In this document: positions 45,901 to 54,296 of the stretch, one piece after another
How the letters are laid out: each line of letters starts with the position of its first letter
How positions within the stretch are numbered: position 1 is the stretch's first letter
From: an uncultured Eubacteriales bacterium
GTDB taxonomy: Bacteria > Bacillota > Clostridia > Tissierellales > Peptoniphilaceae
Reading direction: 5' to 3'
DNA length: 64,000 nt
Assembly: GCA_900540185.1 (NCBI GenBank)
Contig: UQFH01000008.1
Span: forward strand, 1 to 64,000
Made by a program: the position numbers and the translations under genes
The notes under the pieces: model-generated
Database searches by the model: none
Told to the model about the DNA's origin: nothing
What the model saw: only the letters and a program-made list of their open reading frames with translations

Positions 45901-47841
45901 GTAACCGACACAGGTAGAGTTAAAATGTACTATGATGACAAAATTGCTTGCGACATGAGCCGTGAATTTATGGATTCAACGGGCGCACCGAGAAAGCAAA
46001 AAGTTGTTGTCGATTCAAACAATTCGGTAAAATATTTCGATGAAAAGAACGAGAACGATCTAAATAAATATCTCTTAGAAGAGATTAAAGGAATCAACCA
46101 CGCATCAAAGAAAAATCTCTTGGAACATTTCGACTTTTCTGTAGGAAGAGCTACATCAATGATGCCGCTCGGAGGAAAGAATCAAATCACCCCAATCAAT
46201 TCAATGGTTGCAAAGATTCCGTCAAAAACTGATTTGACAAATACAGTAAGTTATATGAGTTTCGGATTTATTCCTGAACTCAGCGCCGAAGACCCGTTCT
46301 TAGGCGGTTATTATGCAGTTTTAATTTCAGTTTTGAAAGCAGTTGCAACAGGGGCGCCGCTCGACACAATACGTCTTTCATATCAAGAATATTTTGAAAA
46401 GCTTGAAGATGCGCCTGAAAAATGGCAAAAACCTTTCATAGCTCTCTTGGGCGCAATGAAAGCATCGAACCTAACACAAACACCGCCTATCGGAGGTAAA
46501 GACTCGATGAGCGGAAGCTTTGAAGATATTCATGTTCCACCGACACTCATCAGTTTTGCAGTCGGTTATGGCGACAAAAATGCTGTGACAACTTCTGAAC
46601 TTAAAGGTGGATATAAGCTTGGTATTGTTAGAAACGAAATTGAAAACGGACTAATTGATGAAAATCAATTCTTAAAGAATTTAAATCTCATCGAAACAGA
46701 AATAAAGAGCGGCAATATAAAGACTGCATATGTTGTTGACAGAGAAAATATTTTGCTCTCTCTAATGAAGATGAGTTTCGGAAACGATATTGGATTTGAC
46801 ATTACACTCGATGCAAAAACTCTACTTTCAAACAGACCGCTCGATGTCATTGTTGAATACGAAAATGAATTCGACGGCGTTAAAAATATCGGGTCAACCG
46901 GTGGGGAAGAGTTTAAAGTAAATGGAACAACGCTTCAATACGAAGCAATCAAGGATTCTTTCGTTCACGGACTCGACGAAGTTTACGGAACACCGATTGA
47001 AAAAGAAGCAAAGGACCTAAATTGGAATTCGGCTTCACAAAGAAGAACACATTCAAATAAAAAGGTTGAAACACCGCTTGTAACAATTGCGGTATTTGAG
47101 GGTACGAATAGCGAATACGATTCAAGAATTGCATTTGAAAGAGCGGGCGCAAAGGTAAATGAAGTTCTTATAAAGAACATTACACCTGAAAAGCTTGAAA
47201 GTTCAATTGAAGAACTTGCAGACTCAATAAAAAAATCTCAAATGTTCTTTATTCCGGGTGGTTTCTCAATGAGTGACGAACCGGATGGAAGTGCAAAGTT
47301 CATTGCAAATGTGCTAAGAAATGAAAAAGTTTCAAGCGCAATCGAATATTTGCTCGATGAAAACGGACAAGACGGATTAATTCTTGGTATTTGCAACGGT
47401 TTCCAAGCACTGATTAAAACGGGACTTCTTCCATATGGAAAGATTATGAAGCTTGAAGAAACTTCGCCAACTCTAACATATAACGAAGTCGGTCGCCACA
47501 TTTCAAAAATAATTCCGACAGTCGGTATTACAAATGACGGTCCATGGCTCAAGTATATAGAAAAGGATGTCTGCTACAATGTTCCTATTTCACACGGAGA
47601 AGGAAGATTTGTTGCGGATGACAACTGTATCGAAGAGCTTATAAAGAACAATCAAATTGCATTTAAATATGTAATCAATCCTAACGGTTCAAAATGTGAT
47701 ATTGAAGGAATTATGGACAAGACAGGAAAGATTTTAGGAAAGATGGGACACTCTGAACGTGTATCAGATGACACTTATAAAAACTTCGGCGAAATTGAAA
47801 TCGAAGAACTATTTAAATCCGGAGTTGAATACTTTAAATAA
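42910..47841 (+). CDS. PurD-PurL fusion: GAR synthetase and FGAM synthase in one chain
   Basis: A single 1643-codon frame holding two purine enzymes. Residues 1-418 are PurD (phosphoribosylamine-glycine ligase): VGGGAREYAI, GPEAPLCEG, KADGLASGKGV, GANTGGMGTFTPDF, EINCRFGDPETQ, ending YYRKDIAP. Residue 419 is a Met that begins a normal PurL N-terminus (MVKRIYVWKK). PurL (about 1225 residues, large type) shows WSDHCRHTTF, NETHNHPTEIEPFGG from 741, and a class I glutaminase end with Cys1495 in GICNGFQ and ISHGEGRF. The two steps are separated in the pathway by GAR formylation. No other pur genes are in the window. It is coupled to trpS by one shared base. Confidence 0.93.
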   Translation: MKILIVGGGAREYAIGEKIKSQRGSDVELIFAPGNGGTQLIGKNVDIGDTDISKLLDFAKNEKVDFTIVGPEAPLCEGIVDVFSGAGLKIFGPDKKASKLEGSKEFTKEVLKLENIPTAEYKTFTNSDEAIKYAKELRDKNLKNKVVLKADGLASGKGVIIAEHDEEIEEGIRNVLDNKIFGDQKILIEEFLWGFETSLIGFLDGETIKLFNPTRDHKTIFEGNVGANTGGMGTFTPDFEALVYREEIDEKIIQPLVHALKKAEIDYKGVIFLGLIISEDGPRVLEINCRFGDPETQCLMMNLESDLLDLMIKTTEKNLKDAELVLNDKRIVNVVLASGGYPGDYKKGFEINGLASLEHSKIYYGGVKEKDDKIYTNGGRVLGICACGESFDEAMERAYSDVQKVHFNDVYYRKDIAPMVKRIYVWKKDGFDVPSNSVKHLLKEEFGKTFKNLKLYRRYDIDGLTDAEIDDIKDTILREPPVDEIATGNDAIDLQTKLENSIVIKYKSGQFDQRKKGLLDTIKAVLPESNVDAEVEEVITIPGATDEEIKKIKAILINPVDQEEGELLEIPASLRDMSKRSNEILTYDGFKDMSEKELEEFHDSHSLAMSVADLKTIQDYCKKEDKDPTDTEISILDTYWSDHCRHTTFFTNLEDVEFKNTDSKRDEAIKEAFKKYLEMREKANAKKPVSLMDMSTIQSKLMRKEGKLDDVEVSDEINACTLIIPADVDGKTEEYLLFFKNETHNHPTEIEPFGGAQTCLGGAIRDPLSGRGYVYQAMRITGASDPINDYKLEGKLTQKKIIRDALKGYSSYGNQIGLPTGYVEELFHPGYKAKRMEVGAVMGAAPRKNVIREKTLPGDVVILLGGRTGRDGVGGATGSSKVHTKDSVKKSGAEVQKGHAPTERKIQRLMRRTEAASLIKKCNDFGAGGVSVAIGELADSLDIYLDRVPLKYKGLTPREIAISESQERMAVVVSKENMEEFLKYADEENLEATHVADVTDTGRVKMYYDDKIACDMSREFMDSTGAPRKQKVVVDSNNSVKYFDEKNENDLNKYLLEEIKGINHASKKNLLEHFDFSVGRATSMMPLGGKNQITPINSMVAKIPSKTDLTNTVSYMSFGFIPELSAEDPFLGGYYAVLISVLKAVATGAPLDTIRLSYQEYFEKLEDAPEKWQKPFIALLGAMKASNLTQTPPIGGKDSMSGSFEDIHVPPTLISFAVGYGDKNAVTTSELKGGYKLGIVRNEIENGLIDENQFLKNLNLIETEIKSGNIKTAYVVDRENILLSLMKMSFGNDIGFDITLDAKTLLSNRPLDVIVEYENEFDGVKNIGSTGGEEFKVNGTTLQYEAIKDSFVHGLDEVYGTPIEKEAKDLNWNSASQRRTHSNKKVETPLVTIAVFEGTNSEYDSRIAFERAGAKVNEVLIKNITPEKLESSIEELADSIKKSQMFFIPGGFSMSDEPDGSAKFIANVLRNEKVSSAIEYLLDENGQDGLILGICNGFQALIKTGLLPYGKIMKLEETSPTLTYNEVGRHISKIIPTVGITNDGPWLKYIEKDVCYNVPISHGEGRFVADDNCIEELIKNNQIAFKYVINPNGSKCDIEGIMDKTGKILGKMGHSERVSDDTYKNFGEIEIEELFKSGVEYFK

Positions 47842-47851
47842 AATATGTATG

Positions 47852-47888
47852 AAAAAAGCAAGATATGAATTCATATCTTGCTTTTTTT
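47852..47888. terminator. Bidirectional terminator between purDL and the ABC permease gene
   Basis: AAAAAAGCAAGATATG is followed by AATT and its exact complement, ending in a T run; the palindrome serves both converging genes. Confidence 0.92.
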
Positions 47889-49599
47889 ATATTTCGTATT
47901 CAAGTAAATGTTTTTCAAACGAAGTTACATTCATTGAGAAGAGTATAAATCCAATTAGAACAAGAATAACAGGAACTGAAAGCAATATATAAGGCAATTT
48001 GTCTATTTCCACAATTCCATTTTGTAGAAGTTTTTTAATCAAGGAATAGAGTGCAAAGCCGATTGCAAATAATGATAGCGTGAGTTTTAAAACATTCATA
48101 TTTTGTTTGATTGCCTGTTGCGGCGTGTCCCATTTTAATTTAGGACTTCTTATATCAAAGAAGAGACCCAAGTTTGAAATGAAAAATGAGGCGAATACGA
48201 ATCCTAATAACCCAAAAAGTATCAGATAAAAATACTTTCCAAGCGCAATCATAAGAATTATAAATATCGGTATTTGTGAAATAATTTTTAGAAGTGTTGA
48301 TGCAACGATGCGTCCCTTTATATGATCCTTTGAATTTATTGGAAGCGATTTTAGAAGTCTAATATTTTTTCCTTCTCTTGAAATAGAGGTTGCCGATGGA
48401 TCATTTGTGATTCCTGAAATTAAGGATAGTAGAAATCCTACAAGAAAAATAAGAACTATAGTTAATAAAAATTCCTCCGATATAAATGGATATATTTTTT
48501 CATGTATATTGGAAATGAGAGAGAGGACTCCGCCGCTTGCACCCATATCTTCTTTTGCGGCATTGAAAAATCCAATCAGAAAAACAATTATTATGAATAC
48601 GCCGGTGAACATCGTATTAAAAAGATAAATAGGTGTTTTTATAATTTCATACATTTCTTTTTTTGCAAGAGTGAATGAAACCGGTGTTGATTTAACTTTT
48701 GAAAGATTTATTTTTTTCTTTTTATTAGGGCTAACACGGTTTTGTTGGAAGCCTTTTAAAAACGGCTTGACCATAAGGTTCGACGTTAAATAGAAAAGAA
48801 CAGCGCACAATCCGACGAGTATTATGAGCGATAAAATACTGACGCTTTCGCCATTAAGTCCTATTGATTTTTGAAATAAGTTATCGAAAGGGAAGATGTA
48901 TTTTAGAATGTTTTTAGAATTATTAAAGAAAGCACTGAACTTTTCTTCGGAGCTGACCTTAGGAATCATTATTTGATAAAATACAAAAAACGCTAAACCG
49001 AGTAAAAGAGAAATAAATTGAAATTTGTTTTTAAGGTTTGGAATTTTTGTTATATATTGCATTATAAAAATCGTAAATAGCGAAATAATTGAAGTGACAA
49101 TTATCGGTATTGAAATGGAACCTATTATAAAAAACAAATAATATAAAATCCCGGCATTTTTTAAGATTCCGTATTTTAATGCGGCAGGATATGCAATAAA
49201 AAGATAAACAATAAAGTTTGTCATACTCATAGAAACTATTTTTGAGGCAATTATATCATTTATCTTTATCGGCAGTCTTGTCAAGATTTTTATGTCATCG
49301 CTGAAAAAGAAATTACTCATCGAGGCTGAAAGTGTAAAAACTATAGAAAAAAATGTTGCAGCAAGCATAGTTCCCTTGACTATATCTTCAGGCTTAACTC
49401 CGGTTGAGTTGAAGGCGGGAAGGACGATGCTATAATTTATAATACAAGCGTACGCCAAAATTATCAGCAGGGCAATTACGCCTTTTAATCTTTCCTTTAG
49501 CGGTTTTTGCGATCTTGATGGATGAATAATGTTTTCAATAAAAGAGAATTGCAAATAAAAGTCCTTTTTTGTCAGTAGAAAGAGTTTATTTTTCATCAT
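47887..49599 (-). CDS. ABC exporter permease
   Basis: 570-residue integral membrane protein with about 12 to 14 hydrophobic helices in two halves, each with an N-terminal cytosolic region. It belongs to the large ABC-2-like permeases (YhaP/DUF-type) that pair with a single ATPase. The ATG at 49599 overlaps the ATPase gene by 14 bases and follows GGAG by seven bases. Substrate unknown; such pairs export lipids, peptides or antibiotics, or give resistance. Its stop is right at the bidirectional terminator. Confidence 0.82.
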   Translation of the reverse strand: MMKNKLFLLTKKDFYLQFSFIENIIHPSRSQKPLKERLKGVIALLIILAYACIINYSIVLPAFNSTGVKPEDIVKGTMLAATFFSIVFTLSASMSNFFFSDDIKILTRLPIKINDIIASKIVSMSMTNFIVYLFIAYPAALKYGILKNAGILYYLFFIIGSISIPIIVTSIISLFTIFIMQYITKIPNLKNKFQFISLLLGLAFFVFYQIMIPKVSSEEKFSAFFNNSKNILKYIFPFDNLFQKSIGLNGESVSILSLIILVGLCAVLFYLTSNLMVKPFLKGFQQNRVSPNKKKKINLSKVKSTPVSFTLAKKEMYEIIKTPIYLFNTMFTGVFIIIVFLIGFFNAAKEDMGASGGVLSLISNIHEKIYPFISEEFLLTIVLIFLVGFLLSLISGITNDPSATSISREGKNIRLLKSLPINSKDHIKGRIVASTLLKIISQIPIFIILMIALGKYFYLILFGLLGFVFASFFISNLGLFFDIRSPKLKWDTPQQAIKQNMNVLKLTLSLFAIGFALYSLIKKLLQNGIVEIDKLPYILLSVPVILVLIGFILFSMNVTSFEKHLLEYEI

Positions 49600-50311
49600 C
49601 CGTTAACTCCAAGAAAATCTTTTCGAGACTTCCGTCTTCGCCCATTTTTTGTTTAATAGAATCGAAAGTGCCGCTAACAACAAGCTTACCCTTATTTATG
49701 ATTGCAATTTCGTCACATATATTTTCAGCAACTTCCATAACGTGTGTTGAGAAGAAAACAGTTTTATCATTATCAGCCATCTCTCTCATTATTTCTTTAA
49801 GTCTGAAACTGCTTTTTGCATCGAGACCGACCATCGGTTCATCCAGAATAAAAACTTCCGGTTCAGTTATAAGAGCGGAGATAATTATAATTTTTTGTTG
49901 CATACCGTGAGAATATGAAGAAATTTCAGCGCCAAGATTGTCTGTCATTTCAAAAAGTTCCGAATATTTTTTTATATTCTCAACTCTTTTATTTTCGTCT
50001 ATTTCATAAACATCTGCAATAAAGTTTAAAAACTGTATTCCGGACATCTTGTCGTATGCAGTAGGCGTGTCTGAAACATATGCCAATTGTTTTTTTGATT
50101 CATATGGATATTTTTCGACGTCAATACCGTTAATAAGGATGGAACCTGATGTAATGGATAGAGCATTTGTAATCATATTGATGGTTGTTGATTTACCGGC
50201 GCCGTTTGGTCCTAAAAATCCGTAAATCTTTCCGCTCGGTATGGTTAGAGTAATGTCGTCGACAACTGTATTTTTGCCGAATTTTTTAGTTAGGTTTTTG
50301 AGTTCAATCAT
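49586..50311 (-). CDS. ABC exporter ATPase
   Basis: 241-residue ATP-binding subunit of the exporter. Walker A GPNGAGKST near residue 37, Q-loop region YVSDTPTAYDKMSG, signature YSHGMQQK, Walker B VFILDEPMVGLD and the switch His in FFSTHVMEVAE. It overlaps the permease gene. AAGGAG precedes its minus-strand ATG. Confidence 0.92.
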   Translation of the reverse strand: MIELKNLTKKFGKNTVVDDITLTIPSGKIYGFLGPNGAGKSTTINMITNALSITSGSILINGIDVEKYPYESKKQLAYVSDTPTAYDKMSGIQFLNFIADVYEIDENKRVENIKKYSELFEMTDNLGAEISSYSHGMQQKIIIISALITEPEVFILDEPMVGLDAKSSFRLKEIMREMADNDKTVFFSTHVMEVAENICDEIAIINKGKLVVSGTFDSIKQKMGEDGSLEKIFLELTDDEK

Positions 50312-50331
50312 TTTATCTCCTTAAAAATAAG

Positions 50332-50361
50332 AAAAGGATAAATCCTAAAATTTATCCTTTT
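50332..50361 (-). terminator. Terminator after ppdK
   Basis: On the minus strand AAAAGGATAAAT pairs with ATTTATCCTTTT around a six-base loop; a short T-rich stretch follows. The ABC genes start just after it. Confidence 0.7.
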
Positions 50362-50387
50362 GTTTTAGTTTTTTAGTTTTAATAAAC

Positions 50388-53024
50388 TTATTTATCTCTT
50401 TCTTCAAATTTGTGTTCAATTACAGCTTGAGCAGCAGCCAATCTTGCAATTGGAACTCTGTATGGTGAACAACTTACATAGTCAAGATTGATATCATCAC
50501 AGAATTTAATTGAGTCAGGATCTCCGCCGGCTTCGCCGCAAACTCCGATGTGGATGTTCGGGTTTGATTTTCTTCCAAGTGTTGTAGCCATATCGAGAAG
50601 CTTTCCGACACCGCTTGTATCAAGTGATTCAAAAGGAGAGACCTTGAAGATTTTTTTATCCAAATAATCGTTGATGAATTTTCCGTAGTCGTCTCTTGAA
50701 TAACCAAAGACCATTTGAGTCATATCGTTGGTTCCGAAACTGAAGAAGTCTGCTTCTGTTGCAATTTCATCAGCAAGAAGAGCAGCACGAGGAACCTCAA
50801 TCATTGTTCCGATTTCGTAGTGAATTTCTTCACCTTTTTCTTCAAAGACTGTATTTATTTCTTCAAGAATTTCAGATTTTACATATTTCAATTCTTTTAG
50901 TTCGCCGATTAGCGGAATCATGATTTGCGGTTTAACAGTTTTTCCTTCCGCACTTACTTCAAGAGCTGCTTCAATTATTGCTCTTGCTTGCATTCTGTAA
51001 ATTTCAGGATAGGTGACAGCAAGTCTACAACCTCTGTGTCCAAGCATCGGGTTGAATTCTTTGAGCTCTTCGATTCTTGTTCTTAAAACTTCTTCATCAA
51101 CTCCCATATCCTTTGCGATTGATATGATATCTTCATCTTTAACAGGGAGGAATTCGTGGAGTGGTGGGTCAAGAAGTCTTACGGTTACAGGAAGACCGTC
51201 CATTGCTTCAAAAATGCCTTTGAAGTCTTCTTTTTGGTATGGAAGAAGTTTTGCTAAATATTTTTCTCTTTCTTCCTTTGTGTCAGCAAGAATCATCTTG
51301 CGAACATTTTTGATTCTGGCTTCATCGAAGAACATATGTTCGGTTCTTGTAAGACCGATTCCTTCTGCACCGAAATCTTTTGCAGTTTTTGCGTCTTTCG
51401 GTGTATCGGCGTTTGTAAGAACACCAAGTTTTCTTACTTCATCTGCCCAAGACATAAACTTTCCGAAATTTCCGGTTAGGGAAGGTTCGATCTTTTTAAT
51501 GTCGCCTAAATATACTGTACCGGTTGTACCGTCTATTGAAATGATATCTCCTTCTTTGAGATCTCCATTTTTACCTTTAATTATTTTTTTGTTTTCTTCA
51601 ACTCTGAGTTCACTTGTTCCTGCAACACAGCATTTACCCATACCTCTTGCGACAACAGCTGCGTGAGAAGTCATACCTCCGCGTGCAGTCAAAATACCTT
51701 CAGCCAAAACCATTCCATCGATATCTTCAGGAGAAGTTTCTTCTCTTACGAGAATAGTTTTGATTCCTGCTTCGTGTTTTTCTCTCACAGCTTCAGGAGT
51801 AAATACGATTTCACCTGATGCAGCTCCCGGACTTGCAGGAAGACCTTTTGCATATGGAACCTTGTCCTTTAATTCATCCGGGTCAAATTGATAGTGCATA
51901 AGTTGATTTAAACTGTTCGGTTCAAGCTTCATCAAAGCTTCTTCTTTTGTGACAAGACCTTCTTCATACATATCAACTGCAATATTTAGAGCAGCTCTTG
52001 CGGTTCTCTTGCCGTTTCTGCATTGTAGGAAGTACAGCTTGCCGTCTTCAATTGTAAATTCAACGTCTTGCATATCCTTGTAATGCTTTTCAAGATTTTC
52101 GATAATGTCGAGGAATTGGTCATATACTTTTTTATTTGTATCTTCAAGTTGTGAAATACTTTGCGGGGTTCTTACACCTGAAACAACGTCTTCACCTTGA
52201 GCGTTCATAAGGAATTCGCCGAACAATTTGTTTTCTCCGTCTGACGGGCTTCTTGAGAAACAAACACCTGTTCCTGAATTATCGCCCATATTACCGAAGA
52301 CCATTGATTGAACATTTACAGCAGTTCCTAGATTGTCGTCAATTTTGTGGAGTCTTCTGTATGTCTTTGCTCTTGGATTCATCCACGAATCAAAAACAGC
52401 TTTGATAGCGATTTCAAGTTGTTTTTTCGGGTCAGTAGGGAAGTCTTCTTTGATATATTCCTTATATTTTTCTTTATATCTTCTAACTGTTTCTTTAAGG
52501 CCTTCAACTGAAACTTCTTGGTCGCTGTTGACGCCTTCTTTTTTCTTAATATCATTAAATATGTCGTCGAATTCATATTTCGGGATGTTCATAGCAACAT
52601 CGGAAAACATTTGAATAAATCTTCTGTAGCTGTCCCAAGCAAATCTTTCGTTTGAGGATTTTTTTACGAGGCCTTCAACGGTTTCGTCATTTAAACCTAA
52701 ATTTAAAATTGTATCCATCATACCCGGCATAGAAAAAACAGCGCCGCTTCTTACGGAGAATAGGAGTGGATTTTCATTATCCCCGAATTTCTTTTCAATC
52801 TTAGTTTCGACTTCAGCGATCCTTTTTGTAACTTCTTCCATCAATCCTTCCGGAAGATTTTCGTCATTATTATAAAATGCTGTGCATGCTTCGGTTGAAA
52901 TTGTAAATCCCGGGGGTACAGGTATCCCCAAATTTGTCATTTCACATAAATTTGCACCCTTGCCGCCTAGCAATGAGCGCATTTTTGCATTACCTTCTTC
53001 GAAACTGTAAGTAAACTTGTTCAT
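50388..53024 (-). CDS. ppdK: Pyruvate phosphate dikinase
   Basis: Interconverts PEP, AMP and PPi with pyruvate, ATP and phosphate; in fermenting Firmicutes it can act in glycolysis or PEP supply. The 878-residue chain is full length: an N-terminal ATP-grasp part (SLLGGKGANLCEMTNLG, SVRSGAVFSMPGMMDTILN), the phospho-His domain with TARGGMTSHAAVVARGMG, and a C-terminal PEP/pyruvate barrel ending in SFGTNDMTQMVFGYSRDD and GVCGEAGGDP. Located nine bases after a gene for a shortened PPDK regulator, so both are cotranscribed. Confidence 0.97.
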   Translation of the reverse strand: MNKFTYSFEEGNAKMRSLLGGKGANLCEMTNLGIPVPPGFTISTEACTAFYNNDENLPEGLMEEVTKRIAEVETKIEKKFGDNENPLLFSVRSGAVFSMPGMMDTILNLGLNDETVEGLVKKSSNERFAWDSYRRFIQMFSDVAMNIPKYEFDDIFNDIKKKEGVNSDQEVSVEGLKETVRRYKEKYKEYIKEDFPTDPKKQLEIAIKAVFDSWMNPRAKTYRRLHKIDDNLGTAVNVQSMVFGNMGDNSGTGVCFSRSPSDGENKLFGEFLMNAQGEDVVSGVRTPQSISQLEDTNKKVYDQFLDIIENLEKHYKDMQDVEFTIEDGKLYFLQCRNGKRTARAALNIAVDMYEEGLVTKEEALMKLEPNSLNQLMHYQFDPDELKDKVPYAKGLPASPGAASGEIVFTPEAVREKHEAGIKTILVREETSPEDIDGMVLAEGILTARGGMTSHAAVVARGMGKCCVAGTSELRVEENKKIIKGKNGDLKEGDIISIDGTTGTVYLGDIKKIEPSLTGNFGKFMSWADEVRKLGVLTNADTPKDAKTAKDFGAEGIGLTRTEHMFFDEARIKNVRKMILADTKEEREKYLAKLLPYQKEDFKGIFEAMDGLPVTVRLLDPPLHEFLPVKDEDIISIAKDMGVDEEVLRTRIEELKEFNPMLGHRGCRLAVTYPEIYRMQARAIIEAALEVSAEGKTVKPQIMIPLIGELKELKYVKSEILEEINTVFEEKGEEIHYEIGTMIEVPRAALLADEIATEADFFSFGTNDMTQMVFGYSRDDYGKFINDYLDKKIFKVSPFESLDTSGVGKLLDMATTLGRKSNPNIHIGVCGEAGGDPDSIKFCDDINLDYVSCSPYRVPIARLAAAQAVIEHKFEERDK

Positions 53025-53033
53025 GTTTCCTCC

Positions 53034-53471
53034 TCATTTACTAATTCTTTTAGAAATAAAAACCGTTGCTTCTTCGATTGCCATCTTATCTAAATCTATA
53101 ACTGGTATTCGAAGCGTTTTATAAATATCATGGGCGTACATAAGTTCGTCAAATATTCTTTCTTCGGTTGCATAATTCGAGTTTATGCCAAGATTCTCTT
53201 CGCGAGATAATCTGTGTTTTCTGATTGAATCGACGCTTCTTGTTAAACCGAAAGTTTTTTCCCTTGGAAGAGACTTTAGCATTTCAGTTAAATTTGCTTC
53301 CGGCACAAGTGGAATATTGCAAACTTTTAAATCAAAATAGCCCATATAAAATGAAAGTGGTGTTTTACCAACCCTCGATGGACCAAGCAATATTACGTCC
53401 GCATCATTTAAATCTGATAGGATTTTTCCGTCATCATAATCATGGCAAAAATCAATATTTTTATAATCCAT
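53034..53471 (-). CDS. Half-length PPDK regulatory protein (kinase/pyrophosphorylase core only)
   Basis: Family members (about 270 residues) phosphorylate and dephosphorylate a Thr next to the catalytic His of PPDK. This one has 145 residues from ATG 53471 (GAGAGGTG before it). It keeps the catalytic C-terminal half: HDYDDGK at 10-16, ADVILLGPSRVGKTPLSFY with the P-loop at 30-37, IPLVPEANL, FGLTRSVDSIRKHR, NYATEERIFDELMYA and PVIDLDKMAIEEA. The N-terminal half (about 130 residues) is absent, and the upstream region is a promoter and the divergent lepB gene, not a decayed remainder. Its place before ppdK supports the assignment. Confidence 0.82.
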   Translation of the reverse strand: MDYKNIDFCHDYDDGKILSDLNDADVILLGPSRVGKTPLSFYMGYFDLKVCNIPLVPEANLTEMLKSLPREKTFGLTRSVDSIRKHRLSREENLGINSNYATEERIFDELMYAHDIYKTLRIPVIDLDKMAIEEATVFISKRISK

Positions 53472-53493
53472 CGTTTCACCTCTCACTCGTTTT

Positions 53494-53522
53494 ATTATAT
53501 CACATTTATATTTTTTTTTAAA
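53494..53522 (-). promoter_or_regulatory. Promoter of the PPDK regulator-ppdK operon
   Basis: On the minus strand TTTAAA (53522-53517), 17 bases, TATAAT (53499-53494). Confidence 0.6.
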
Positions 53523-53576
53523 GATTATAACTCTTTTATTTTTCTTTGGTGAAGTGTTATAAATGTCGTCTTTTCC

Positions 53577-53605
53577 TTGAAGTTTGAAGAATTAAATGTT
53601 ATAAT
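53577..53605 (+). promoter_or_regulatory. Promoter of lepB
   Basis: TTGAAG (53577-53582), 17-base spacer, TATAAT (53600-53605). Confidence 0.72.
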
Positions 53606-53627
53606 TAAACGGATAGAGGTGTAAAAT

Positions 53628-54290
53628 ATGTACGATGATAAAAATGAATTAATCGATGAAAACGATGAAAAATTAATAGAAGATAAAGATGTTTCGGAAG
53701 AAATTGTTGAACCGCTCGATGATAGCGATGAAGTTTCAGAAGATACTGATAATCAAGATAAAGCAAAGAGGATAAAAAAAGAAGTGATTGAATGGATAAA
53801 GAGTTTGGCATCGGCAGCGATCATTGCGATTTTAATTGTAAAATTTGTCTTTGCATTCACAGTTGTTGACGGCAAAAGCATGATGCCTACTTTACACAAC
53901 AGAGACAGACTTATAGAGCTCAAACTTGATAAGTTGTTTAGAAGTTTTAAACGTGGAGACATTGTTGTTTTAAGAGATGAAGTTAAAACAGACGATAATT
54001 ATTATGTAAAAAGAGTTGTAGGTCTTCCGGGTGAACATATTGAGATCGAAAACGGAAGCGTGTTTATTGACGGCGAACTAATCGATGAGCCGTATATTGA
54101 AACGGGAATTTATACAGAAGGAAATATTTCGATTGATTTATCGGATGAAGAATATTTTGTTTTGGGTGACAATCGTCTTCCGCTTGCAAGTAGAGATTCA
54201 AGGTCGTTCGGACCGATTGACAAAAAAAGCATCGGCGGAAGATGCGTCTTTAGAGTTTTTCCATTTGATAGAATCGGAAAGTTGAGGTAG
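53628..54290 (+). CDS. lepB: Signal peptidase I
   Basis: Cuts signal peptides on the outer side of the membrane. The 220 residues have an unusual, strongly acidic cytoplasmic N-terminus of about 45 residues, one membrane helix (AAIIAILIVKFVFAF), the catalytic Ser in DGKSMMPTL, the catalytic Lys in YYVKRVVGLPG, and the later FVLGDNR and SRDSRSFGPI boxes. It should process the many secreted proteins of this window. AGAGGTG precedes the ATG; lepA follows after six bases. Confidence 0.93.
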   Translation: MYDDKNELIDENDEKLIEDKDVSEEIVEPLDDSDEVSEDTDNQDKAKRIKKEVIEWIKSLASAAIIAILIVKFVFAFTVVDGKSMMPTLHNRDRLIELKLDKLFRSFKRGDIVVLRDEVKTDDNYYVKRVVGLPGEHIEIENGSVFIDGELIDEPYIETGIYTEGNISIDLSDEEYFVLGDNRLPLASRDSRSFGPIDKKSIGGRCVFRVFPFDRIGKLR

Positions 54291-54296
54291 TTATTT

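Noticed and set aside
44164..47841. Separate purL translated from the internal ATG 44164
   Set aside because: No Shine-Dalgarno sequence precedes this ATG and the frame is continuous with purD, so a fused product is more likely; internal initiation cannot be fully excluded.
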